DNA of 12,910 bases from Pleurotus ostreatus/Saccharomyces cerevisiae fusant (Eukaryota; Opisthokonta), in contig JAMQCK010001025.1 in NCBI GenBank assembly GCA_024196135.1, positions 1 through 12,910 of the forward strand. The letters are read 5' to 3'. The stretch's first letter is position 1; every line of letters starts with the position of its first letter. Shown here one piece after another: positions 1 to 7,670 of the stretch. Below the pieces are notes generated by a model. That model did not search any database. It was not told the DNA's origin and was given only the letters and a program-made list of their open reading frames with translations. The translations under genes were made by a program, and so were the position numbers.

Positions 1-383
1 AGTCGGGCATACTGCAGCATAGGCGGGTCACATCCAGCGCGGCGATGAGCGCAGCGTCCAACAAGCACCCGCGCCCGGGAACGCTCGGGTCCGATCCACG
101 CGCGGGCGCGCCACATCCGTTCATCCCCTCATCATCGTCTCGAACGACGCATTCGTCGTGAGAGGGCCCGACGTCGACAAATCCCCGCAAACGCAGGTCA
201 GCAGCTGCCCGCGACGCCCCGCCGAGCCCCGCGGCACCCCCGCATAGAACGCCCGAGACTGCCCCAGCGTGGAAGCCATCTAGCCCATCGACACAAGCGC
301 CGTCCGTACGTCGAGCTAACCGACTGCGAGTCCGCTATATTCCACACGTCCTACACTACTGTACACTACTAGTTGACCAGCAT
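1..383. other. GC-rich edge region, no assigned gene
   Basis: Bases 1 to about 290 are very GC-rich, like coding DNA, but I cannot assign a gene. On the plus strand one frame is open from the edge to a TGA at 159-161. On the minus strand a frame runs open to the left edge and contains a plausible stretch LLDAALIAALDV. A separate minus ATG near 278 opens about 50 codons. None of these shows a recognisable motif. The stretch from 290 to 383 is AT-richer and is probably the 3' UTR of the acetyltransferase gene that follows. The region may hold the end of a neighbouring gene outside the window. Confidence 0.3.
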
Positions 384-1407
384 TCACGCCTTGTGCTCCT
401 TCCACAGCACGTACATCGGAATCGGCTGGTCCTCCACGCCCTCCGCGCCATCGAGAGGCACGGGCTTCTCAGCTTTGAGAACAAAGCCGGTGCCCTTGTA
501 GAACTTCAACTGAAAAGCTTTTAGCAGGTCACAAACCTTCCCATAACATGCAACTTACTGCGCCCTTGGTTTCTGTCTCAACGGTGAGCGATTTGCCCTT
601 CTCTTTTGCCTAAACCTTCATGAGCATCTGAAGACATGCAGAGTAATTTCAACATACCAGCCGATTAACTGCCTTGATCAACGCTGTTGCCAGCCCCTTG
701 CGCTGCGCGCGAGGCTCCGTGGCGAGCAGCTGCAGGTGCCAGTTCGCCTTCTTGAAGCCCTCGCCGAAGGCCTCCGTGGTGGTGGCGCCGTAGAAGGGGA
801 AGAACTGCAACAACGCACATCAGCTCATCCACCCGACGCAATGTGGACCAAACGTACCTTCGACGTCCACCAGGTCCGAGTGCCCTCGGTGATGGAGCCC
901 ATAAATTCGTTGAAACCAGCCGCTCCTTGCTCAGGGCTGCCCACCACTGTCAGCGATGTCACCCAAAAGTACTGAAGTTGACTACTCGCCTGTCTAGCAG
1001 CTCCTGGCCAGGCCCAAACCATACTGCCGCGGACGAGATATCATCAGGCCCAAAACCAGCGACGTATACCTGCAGCGCACACAGATGGTCAGCCATCGAT
1101 AAGCATGCACGAGCAGAGATTGCACCTCGCCGCCGATGAGGCCCGCCTTGATCTGCGCGCGCATGAGGAGGGAGAGGAGGGAGGTGTTCCCGCCGACGAG
1201 GACGTGGTTGAAGGTGTCTGCAGCGCGTATGAGCTGACGTGCATGTACGACCTTGTGCTGGGAGCTTACCATCGGCAAAGGCAGCAACGTTGACCGCAAC
1301 AATGCGCTCAATCTCCTCGTCTGCCGCATCCATTAGCGCTGTCCAACTCGCTCCCAGCTACACTCACCAGTCGCGGTCTTCAGATGGCGGACGACGATCT
1401 CAGACAT
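384..1407 (-). CDS. GNAT-family N-acetyltransferase (8 exons)
   Basis: Predicted GCN5-related N-acetyltransferase, which moves an acetyl group from acetyl-CoA to an amine; the substrate cannot be told. Exons on the minus strand: 1407-1368, 1338-1270, 1217-1126, 1069-990, 936-858, 804-658, 609-559, 509-384. They join in phase to 227 residues. The acetyl-CoA binding motif Q/RxxGxA is seen as QRKGLA at residues 154-159, and an upstream FGPGQ stretch is typical of fungal members. The start MSEIVVRHL is the first ATG of the first exon. There is no signal peptide or membrane segment, so the protein is probably cytosolic. Intron 4 (989-937) needs a GC donor (AG|GCGAGT). Related fungal proteins are usually annotated only as GNAT domain proteins. 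Its 5' end faces the UstYa-like gene at 2045, so the two may share a promoter region. Confidence 0.85.
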
Positions 1408-1544
1408 GGCGTTGAAGGTGGTAAGGAGGAGGAGGCAGGAGGATAAAGAGATATGGAAGGTGGTAGAAAAGGCAAAGGTGGACGAAACTAGCGCTCGTCG
1501 ACCTCCAGGGCCATCTTATTCCCCTTACAGCCCCCCTCGTACCG

Positions 1545-1564
1545 GCGCCGTCTCGTGACGGCGC
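1545..1564. repeat. Perfect inverted repeat, 8-bp arms, 4-nt loop
   Basis: GCGCCGTC (1545-1552) and GACGGCGC (1557-1564) are exact reverse complements separated by TCGT. The element sits about 140 bp upstream of the acetyltransferase ATG. It contains CCG and CGG triplets in everted arrangement, the kind of half-site bound by fungal Zn(II)2Cys6 regulators. It could equally be an RNA hairpin in a 5' leader. Confidence 0.45.
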
Positions 1565-1724
1565 GAATTCGGCTGTCGATGAGGGGCGCAGACAGTGCGC
1601 ATCAGCTTCAGTCCTGTAGCATCATTGCAAGAAGTTGTCGGCGAATGCACAAGAGGTCCAAACGCGGGAGAAGAGGGCCCCAGCGGGATGGTGGGAGGAG
1701 AGAACCTTCATGTTCAATTCGGAA

Positions 1725-1743
1725 TCACGCGTGACGTGTCACG
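1725..1743. promoter_or_regulatory. Overlapping palindromes with MCB and bZIP-like cores
   Basis: The 19 bases TCACGCGTGACGTGTCACG hold two overlapping palindromes. TCACGCGTGA (1725-1734) is a perfect 10-bp palindrome around ACGCGT, the MCB core. CGTGAC-gt-GTCACG (1730-1743) is a dyad containing TGACGTG, a bZIP/CRE-like half-site. The element lies near the middle of the divergent intergenic region, roughly 300 bp from either start codon. Binding is inferred only from the motifs. Confidence 0.4.
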
Positions 1744-2044
1744 GTTGATGGCGGGGGCTAATCCCAATTGGAAATTGCGCCTTGCATCAACATCAACCTT
1801 TCTTTGGACTCCCATCTCTCAGTCAATGGCCTTACGCGACGGGACGCATGTGCGCGGCCAATCCTGCGGATCTTCTGGGGTCGTGGACTTCATCATGCTC
1901 GTCACAGTTGACTGTATAGCCATATAGTGACGGGACCTGCTCTGAATCTCCCTCGATTCCCGCACTTCGCGGGCGCCAGTAGAGCGCGCTTGACGCCCTG
2001 CCCTTCCTCTATCTCAGTCTGCGCCCTCTCCTTCGACGGTCGAG

Positions 2045-2714
2045 ATGGCACGAAACGAATCGAAGAAGGGAACGCTGCCAGGCGGGAGGCTTGTGCTCGC
2101 TTTACTCGTCGCGCTCGCATTCTCTCTCGCGGTGTTCCTGCGCTATCATGAGCGAACGAAGGTGCAAGAGCGACCGGAGTATAGTAAGTCTACATTTTGA
2201 TTCAAGTCATGAACACCCACACTGATGAACATAAGCTTTTCGTGGGCGAGACTACCCCGAAACCTGGGACATCGGCCCGCTCGAAGAAGTACACATGCCG
2301 TACGAGAACACGGTCCACTACGCGCTCGACACCCCGGCAGGTATCGAGAAATGGGAGACGCTCCTGCCTCCCGGAGGCGGGATGCTGTACCTCGGCCACG
2401 ACAAGCGGCCTTTCAGCGTCAGCGTCTTCCACCAGCTTCGTTGTCTCGATATCCTGCGCGCGGAGCTCGTCGTGCAGTTTCAGCATGCTGACGAGCCGCC
2501 GCCGGAGGGGCAGTCGTCGCTGGTGAACCACTGCATGAATTATATTCGGCAGACGGTGTTGTGTCGGGCGGACTTGACGATGGAGAGTATACGGGGCCTT
2601 AATTATTCGACGTCGACGGTATCGGACGTTACGCATGTTTGCCAGGATCATGCGGCTGTCTTCCGTGCGGCGGAGGAGAACTGGAAGGAGTATCAGACGA
2701 CCACTTGGTTGTAG
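2045..2714 (+). CDS. UstYa/DUF3328-like membrane protein with altered HxxHC motifs
   Basis: Two exons (2045-2183 and 2236-2714, intron 52 bp, phase 1) give 205 residues. A short basic N-terminus is followed by one membrane segment at about residues 15-32 and then a luminal domain of the UstYa/DUF3328 type. Family landmarks seen are RDYPETW just after the intron, SVFHQLRC (C at 116), NHCMNYIRQ (about 144-152), LCRADLT, and a late HVCQDH. UstYa proteins act in oxidative maturation of fungal peptides and need two HxxHC motifs. Here the first reads HQLRC (112-116) and the second LVNHC (142-146), so one histidine is replaced in each. The protein may be catalytically impaired or do a different job. 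It is tail-to-tail with the paralogue at 2844-3704. The start is the only ATG before the membrane segment. Confidence 0.85.
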
Positions 2715-2843
2715 ACTTCGAAGTGCGTATCCTTGTAATCCACGCGTTTGGCAAGGTTACTGACATCGTCTCAGTTGTTACTAGAGATCCTCTGTATCAT
2801 ACGCCTCACACGGCTGATCCAAGCTACTACCACTCAATCATGT

Positions 2844-3704
2844 CTACGACTCCGATGAGTTCTGCTCGACCGTCAGCTATGTTGACGACGTTGGCGATAA
2901 TCAAAGTACAACCCACCTCCGTGCGCGCCTCCCAGTCGTCAAAATTTTTGTCCAGGAAGTCATAAATCACGGAGTGGTCTCGGCAAGTATGCGTCTCCCC
3001 TACCCAGTCCACGTCGAAGTCGCGCCGAGTGAAGTCGCCAGGCTCGAGCGTCAGATCCGGGCGGCAGAGGATCGAGGTCCTGAGGTAGCCAAGGCAGTGT
3101 CGAACGTGGTGGATGTGTGCCCAACCTGGGCTCGCGTGCCCAAAGGCCGAATTCAGCATCCGCAGGCAGTGTAGCTGTATCGCGGAGGGTAAGTTGACGA
3201 TTGCTGACAGCACCTCGAGCGACGTACATCGTGGAACATCGACGGCAAGAGCAGTCGGTCGTCCGGTCCAAAGCGCGCGTACCCAAAGCTCTTAGATGCA
3301 ATCGTCGTCCATATCTCGTCCGAGTCGTAGCCCAGGAGCGGGTACACTGCGGACTCCTGCATGGTCATCTTCGCCTGCTCGCCGCGGTAGGCGGGCAGCT
3401 CCTGTGGGTAGTCACTCCCGTGCCATGCTAGAACGAATCAGGTCCGTGGACGTCTGCGAAGGTGTGGATACGTCTTACAATAATCTGGCCTCCCATGCTG
3501 ATGATACAGCCGCAGCATGTAGGTGACATTCACCAGCGAAACCAGAAGCAGCAATATGCTCAGGACCATGGAGGTCCTGGAAGAGGCCATCCGGCACGAC
3601 GAAAACGCCCGTTTGCAGTCACTGTATAGCTCAAGGTTCGTGAGCGTATAAAGCCCGCCACCATCGAGAGCATCTGACCAGGCTGACCTGCTTTTAGCGC
3701 TCAA
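2844..3704 (-). CDS. UstYa/DUF3328-like protein with intact HxxHC motifs
   Basis: Preferred exons on the minus strand are 3704-3479, 3427-3228, 3174-2917 and 2861-2844, giving 233 residues. A 44-residue N-terminal tail precedes one membrane segment at about 45-64. The luminal domain has SWHGSDYP after the first intron, HDLHC at 141-145 (split by the second intron), HVRHC at 165-169, LCRPDLTLEPG and a terminal HTCRDH. Both HxxHC motifs expected of UstYa-family oxidases are complete, so this copy is likely active; its substrate is unknown. If the last 55-bp intron (2916-2862, GTGGGT donor, CTGAC branch, CAG acceptor) is not removed, the frame continues to a stop at 2827-2829 and gives 257 residues. 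The first intron has the same place (after RPDY versus RPEY) and phase as in the neighbouring copy, which shows common descent. Confidence 0.85.
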
Positions 3705-4021
3705 ACGCCGTCGCTATATTGCGGTCTTGATGCTTTCGCGAGAAGCCCGTCCTGCCGAGTCTTCTTCCGGTCCTGACACCCCTTTGGATTTGTTGGGAAC
3801 TTGCATGCATTCACAGGGCCGCCCTCGTCGCAGCTTCCATCGTTATTCATGCCCTTATCTCAATCTCGACTTGTAGAAGCTGTGCCCGTGAGCATTACGG
3901 CGTCCCTTGATCCTGATATGTCCTCTGTCCAGAAGACCATGCCTCGCCGGGAGCAGCGCTCAAAAGCACGGCTTGACCGACCGCCATCCCTGCCCCCTCG
4001 TCCTGACCATCCTCCGCCGCC
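3705..4021. promoter_or_regulatory. Divergent spacer between UstYa-like and membrane-protein genes
   Basis: This 317-bp stretch lies between two start codons pointing away from each other and must hold both promoters. It is pyrimidine-rich close to the plus-strand gene (about 3985-4021), as is common in leaders of fungal genes. I see no clear TATA box, repeat or gene in it. An open frame at 3801-4073 is low-complexity and overlaps the next start, so it is not called. Confidence 0.4.
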
Positions 4022-5293
4022 ATGTCGAACAGCACGAACCCTTACGCTCCCTCGGACGAGCCGCCTGAGTTGATGTTGGCCGACCGTACCAACTTCATCG
4101 GTGCCATACTCTGCGGAAGCGCTTGGGGTAAGCAGTGGTCGCGCTCACGGATCTGTAGCGATGAAGACTGATCCATGGCGCGTTGTAGGTGTTCTGCTCA
4201 CCGTCGCGTTCATGACGGTGCAGGCGCTTCTGGCTTCCTTGCGCTCGAACCCGCATTGGAGCAGGACGGCGATGCCCTTGCTCGCCTTCGTAGTCATCAT
4301 TGTGGTCTGTGGGACGCTCAACTTCGGTATGTAAATGCCAGTCCTGTGCATGACTGGTTTGTTGACGCGCATTCTCAGCTGGGAACACCGACATCAGCCG
4401 GCGCATGTTCGTCGAGAACCGAATGTACCCCGGCGGGCCGTCCATGTTCTTAAACGACCATTACGACGATCCCATGAACGTGCTCGGTAATGCGGGTTAT
4501 ATCATCGCGAACTTCTTCGCCGACGCACTTCTGGTACGTGTGCCTCGTATTGTGTTTTCTTCCGTCACCTGAATGATTATTGGGAATAGCTCTACCGCTG
4601 CTACGTCGTTTGGGCCAAGAGATGGTGGATCATCGTAATCCCCGGTTGTGTCTTCATAGCTTCTACGAGTGAGTCCTTTGGAGACGGTCAGGATATCCCG
4701 GGACTGATGAATTACTCTCAGCTATGTCCATCTTCTTGTTGTACCAGGTCAGCCAACCGACGGAGAGTTTGTGGCTGCACGTCGATGTTGGGCTTACTTA
4801 CTTCTCCCTCTCGCTGGCGGGTGCGTCGTGCGCTCCAAACATGAATATAGCTCTGACCTCCAACGCAGTCAACTTGTTACTCACCCTCCTCATCGTCGGT
4901 CGACTTCTGTCTCTGAGCAACCAAGTGACGCGCATGCTCGGCCCCCAGCATGCACGCACGTATACCAGCGTTGCCGCCCTGCTTGTGGAGAGCGCCGCGC
5001 CGTACGCAGTGGCGAACCTCATTTTCATCGTCACCTACGGCATCGGGAGTCCTGGGTCGAACATCGTTCTGCCTGTGCTTTCGCAGATCATGTGCACCAG
5101 TTCGGTGCTCATCATCTTGCGCGTAGCAAATGGCCGCGCCTGGAGTCAGCAGACGACGGATATCGCGCGCAATAGGACGGGCATCTCGGGGGGCCGCTTC
5201 CCGAGCGGGAACGAGTCGGGCACGATGGTCTTGTCGGATGTACATTTCAAGAGTGGGATCTCGCGGGCTAGCGAGTCGGAGTCTAAGGCTTGA
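4022..5293 (+). CDS. Heptahelical integral membrane protein, basidiomycete-type, unknown function
   Basis: Five exons (4022-4127, 4189-4326, 4379-4533, 4590-4668, 4722-5293) give 349 residues with all phases closing. The protein has a short polar N-terminus with an early NST sequon, then about seven hydrophobic segments. Clear ones are near residues 25-50, 63-82, 115-135 and 145-165, with three more in the last exon. The third ends in the motif LYRCYVVW (134-141), and a later segment carries LLIVGRLL. Both patterns recur in a large family of uncharacterised membrane proteins in mushrooms. The last roughly 50 residues are hydrophilic and Ser/Gly-rich, fitting a cytoplasmic tail. The layout resembles a receptor, but no ligand or signalling partner can be named. 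It is divergent from the intact UstYa-like gene. Confidence 0.8.
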
Positions 5294-5937
5294 TTTTTTA
5301 TGTATTTCCCGTTTAAGGGTAGTAGTAGGTGCTGCGCTGGATTATTTATTTTCCTCGAAGGACCCTCACGCTCGGTGGAACGTCTGAGCAGCCAATACAG
5401 CTCTATGCAACCAACAGGCCTCGTCGGGAGCAATTGCATTGGTAGGACGCATACACGGATCATCTTCGCTCAGTATAAGATTATCTCACTACTTCAAACA
5501 GCCTTGTACGACCCAATACTTCATCAACTTGCGTTGGCATCGATGTCAATGATCTCTGCAAAGCAACGTTCGTTGCAGATATAGGCAAGAGTTATAACTT
5601 ACAATCACCCGAACCTAATATTTGTCTGATAGGTTCTCAATATGGTGCCGAAAAGCACCTTGAAGCTTTGCATGTGTTTGTTCAATTTGCGGCTCCGAGG
5701 TCACGTGTTCTTATGCTCGAGGGTAGCTCAAGCCTCATCCGCACACTGAAGGCCTCATAATATACATGATATTCAAATAAATATGTGCTGCATTGCTAGA
5801 ATACTCTTCAATCAAGGGTATGCCTCACACACTGCACGGAAACCGCCTGGCACTGCAAGGGAAATAATAGTTGTCGCGGAAGATTCCCTAGTGCGTCGCG
5901 TCAGCGGGAGAAAGGTAATTCGGGCCCAATAATCACC
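5294..5937. other. Tail-to-tail spacer with stem-loops, no gene seen
   Basis: This AT-richer stretch separates the 3' ends of the membrane-protein gene and the first small peptide gene. It holds a cluster of short inverted repeats (5563-5659), a CACGTG E-box at 5702-5707 and an AATAAA at 5776-5781 on the plus strand. The longest open frame (5300-5584, plus) has no family motif and no signal peptide. Because it is flanked by 3' ends, the E-box is unlikely to serve either neighbour as a core promoter. Confidence 0.4.
5563..5659. repeat. Cluster of three short inverted repeats
   Basis: Three perfect dyads lie within 97 bp: GCAACG-tt-CGTTGC (5563-5576), GAACCT with AGGTTC 14 bp apart (5611-5636), and GGTGC-cgaaaa-GCACC (5644-5659). 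Each could form a small hairpin in DNA or RNA. Their place between two converging 3' ends would suit 3'-end or termination structures. I cannot exclude chance. Confidence 0.35.
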
Positions 5938-6202
5938 TCAGAAGCAGCCGTAGATGTTGTGGTCGCGAGCACCTCTGGTAGCTCCTTCGTAATATGCGGC
6001 AGGACACGATGTGATAGTGATTGTGCGGGTACTGGTGATGGTTATAACGTCGTCTGCAGGGTACTGTCAGGGTCACGCATTGTGTCAATAACAAGCGTAA
6101 CCTACCTTGCAAGGTTGGAGTGGGTGGCTCCGTGATAGGAGCGGCGGTCGTGAGAGACAGGAAGTACAGGCCAAAGTAGACGAAGGCGTAGAAGCGTTGC
6201 AT
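5938..6202 (-). CDS. Small secreted two-cysteine peptide, C-terminal Cys-Phe (copy 1)
   Basis: Two exons (6202-6106 and 6053-5938) flank a 52-bp intron with a GTAGGT donor and CTGCAG acceptor, giving 70 residues. Residues 1-21 form a signal peptide ending in LTTAA, followed by PITEPPTPTLQ. The mature part begins DDVITIT, has a Thr/Ile-rich stretch (about 35-48), then two cysteines at 49 and 69, 19 residues apart. It ends in NIYGCF. An upstream CAG would keep another frame open to 5933, but that product is arginine-rich and unlike copy 2. The chosen splice gives the same Cys-Phe end and intron phase as the gene at 7043-7250. TATATAAAG lies about 70 bp upstream. No known family is recognised. 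It may be a signalling peptide, an effector-like secreted protein or a modified-peptide precursor. Confidence 0.6.
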
Positions 6203-7042
6203 GGCCGCGATGATCACGATGTGCGAGAGGACCAGGGTAACGGCGGGGATGGATATCTGACCATCTCTTTATATACGAAGAACGAGGGTGATCTCGAGGT
6301 TGATTCACGAGGGCGGGTTGTCGATTCTCATGAGTAGCATTAAGTCCATGGGGTTTCGCAAAGTACGGTCCCTGTCTTATGCTGTGGCGAGTGATCGCTG
6401 TGTTGAGCACTAGCTGCTATGATGAGCCCTATTACGGCTCTCAACCGATGAATGCATGAGACGCAGCTGTGCAGATGGCCGAACTTCGTTCATCTGTGTA
6501 CATCTCATGCCGCTGATCGGGCTGCAGGTCCGGTTCCGAAACCTTCATTCATTCTGCTGGACTAACTGATGCAAGGCGAACACGGTGCAACCTTGGAACT
6601 TCCATGTTCTTGTCCACTGATTACGGGTCCGTCATACGCGGCGCTCCCATATATGCTTCCTGCACCTGACGATGTCTTCGTGCCTCTAGGCACGTTGAGG
6701 CGCAGGCTGGTCTCCTGTGAAGGGCATGAAAGCCAGTATGTAGCAGGTGCCGGTGTACAAATTAAGCTGCGAGGTGCGCAAGGTCAATTGTGACTGATAG
6801 GCTTTCTGGACGCGTCCGTCGGGATCTGCCGTCGAAGGCTCGCGTGACCATGTTCGACTTCGCAAGCTTGACTTTCCTGAATCAATTCAACGTGCCCAGA
6901 ATGGGGGAAAGCATAGGACATAGAATATTCGTACACATGGAACCACACAGCCTGAACATCAAGAACGAAGTACACCTGCTGCCCCTTCAGCAATGTCATT
7001 GTTCAGTAATGTATACAACTTACCCTGTCTAGGCCGACGTCT
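6203..7042. other. Spacer between the two small peptide genes
   Basis: The part next to 6202 holds the 5' leader and TATA box of copy 1. The rest has several open frames of 60-80 codons on both strands (for example 6569-6793 plus and 6784-6999 minus), none with a motif, signal peptide or sensible splice partners. I looked for a third copy of the peptide gene here and saw none. A strong-looking splice donor (GTAAGT, minus, 7023-7018) lies 20 bp after the stop of copy 2, so part of this stretch may be its 3' UTR. Confidence 0.4.
6267..6275 (-). promoter_or_regulatory. TATA box of peptide gene copy 1
   Basis: On the minus strand the sequence reads TATATAAAG, a near-perfect TATA box. It begins 73 bp upstream of the ATG at 6202, a normal distance for a fungal gene with a short leader. 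Its presence supports the start codon chosen for this small gene. A similar element stands at nearly the same distance from copy 2. Confidence 0.55.
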
Positions 7043-7250
7043 TCAGAAGCAGGTAGGGATCCCGCGCCCTTCAATATTTATGTCCACTCCACGCCTATCC
7101 GTGCAGCCTGGTGAAAATGTGAGTTGTAGGTTAGATAGGCACAAGAAATGGCTGACCGTCGACATGGCCGGTCTCGGGAGGAATCGCCAGAGGAGCGGCG
7201 TTTGCAGCAAGCGCGCCGAAGAGGAAGACCAGGATGGTAGAGGCGTGCAT
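7043..7250 (-). CDS. Small secreted two-cysteine peptide, C-terminal Cys-Phe (copy 2)
   Basis: Two exons (7250-7157 and 7107-7043) flank a 49-bp intron and give 52 residues. A signal peptide at residues 1-19 (core STILVFLFGALAA) is followed by PLAIPPETGHVDG. The mature part is tiny: Cys33, DRR, a GVDINIEG stretch, then IPTCF with Cys51 next to last. The donor is a weak GTCAGC, but a good CTAAC branch site, pyrimidine run and CAG acceptor support the intron. A GTCAGT donor is also needed in the nearby CLPTM1 gene. Without splicing the frame stops after 39 residues. Signal peptide, AAP..PP segment, phase-1 intron near codon 32, cysteine number and CF end all match copy 1. DRR could be a dibasic processing site. 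Function is unknown. Confidence 0.55.
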
Positions 7251-7318
7251 GATCAAGCTTTGTGCAAGGTATGTCGATGGGAAGTCGCGAGGCTCTGAGG
7301 ATACGGCTCGAAGTTGGG

Positions 7319-7327
7319 CTTTTAAAG
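7319..7327 (-). promoter_or_regulatory. TATA-like element of peptide gene copy 2
   Basis: The minus strand reads CTTTAAAAG about 70-76 bp upstream of the ATG at 7250. It is a weaker match than the box of copy 1, but stands at almost the same distance, which suggests that the two genes have related promoters. Confidence 0.4.
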
Positions 7328-7670
7328 TAACCTGGGCCCTCTGTGGAGTGAATTGGGCTTGCACCTCCGCACGAAGAGCCTCGAAGGTTGACGAGGAGTT
7401 GTATGGCATAGAGTAGCCATGCCAGCATGGACTATGTGGTGGGATGCAGGTACGACTTGGACCGCCCGAGGGCGGATCTTTGGGGCCGCCGAGTTCCTTG
7501 GAAAAAGTGTTTCCTAACCTAGCTTTCGTTGACTGCGTCCCAAGAACGTTTGCACGAGCCAAGGCCAGCTTCACTTTGCGCACCAGGTTCTACTGCTGAG
7601 CATCTCCGAGCGTCTCTGCGGTGCACGCCAACCACAGCTCCTGCGCCTCAGTGACGCCGCTTCGCCATCA

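Larger units (their letters stand above)
1408..2044. promoter_or_regulatory. Divergent promoter region between GNAT and UstYa-like genes
   Basis: This non-coding stretch separates two genes transcribed away from each other, so it should hold both promoters. It contains a perfect hairpin at 1545-1564 and overlapping palindromes at 1725-1743, listed separately. A TATA-like AT stretch (tgtatagccatatag) lies near 1913-1927, about 120-130 bp upstream of the UstYa-like ATG. Open frames in this region show no family motif and no coding character, so I do not call them genes. Confidence 0.5.

Noticed and set aside
1595..1927. 110-codon open frame on the plus strand in the first divergent intergenic region
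   Set aside because: No domain, signal peptide or splice partner; it covers the palindromic promoter elements and its composition is unlike the neighbouring genes.
5300..5584. 94-codon open frame after the membrane-protein gene
   Set aside because: It starts a few bases after the previous stop, lies in 3' UTR-like sequence and has no motif.
5611..5659. tRNA-like look of the hairpins with GGTTC
   Set aside because: The segment lacks a proper B box (GGTTCRANNCC), an A box at the right distance and a cloverleaf, so it is not called a tRNA.
5933..6217. Unspliced 94-residue reading of peptide copy 1
   Set aside because: Its second half is arginine-rich and low in sense; its first codon would be GTG; splicing gives an end that matches the second copy.
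5938..7250. Basidiomycete mating pheromone precursors
   Set aside because: Those end in a CaaX box with Cys four from the end and lack a signal peptide. Here Cys is next to last and a signal peptide is present.
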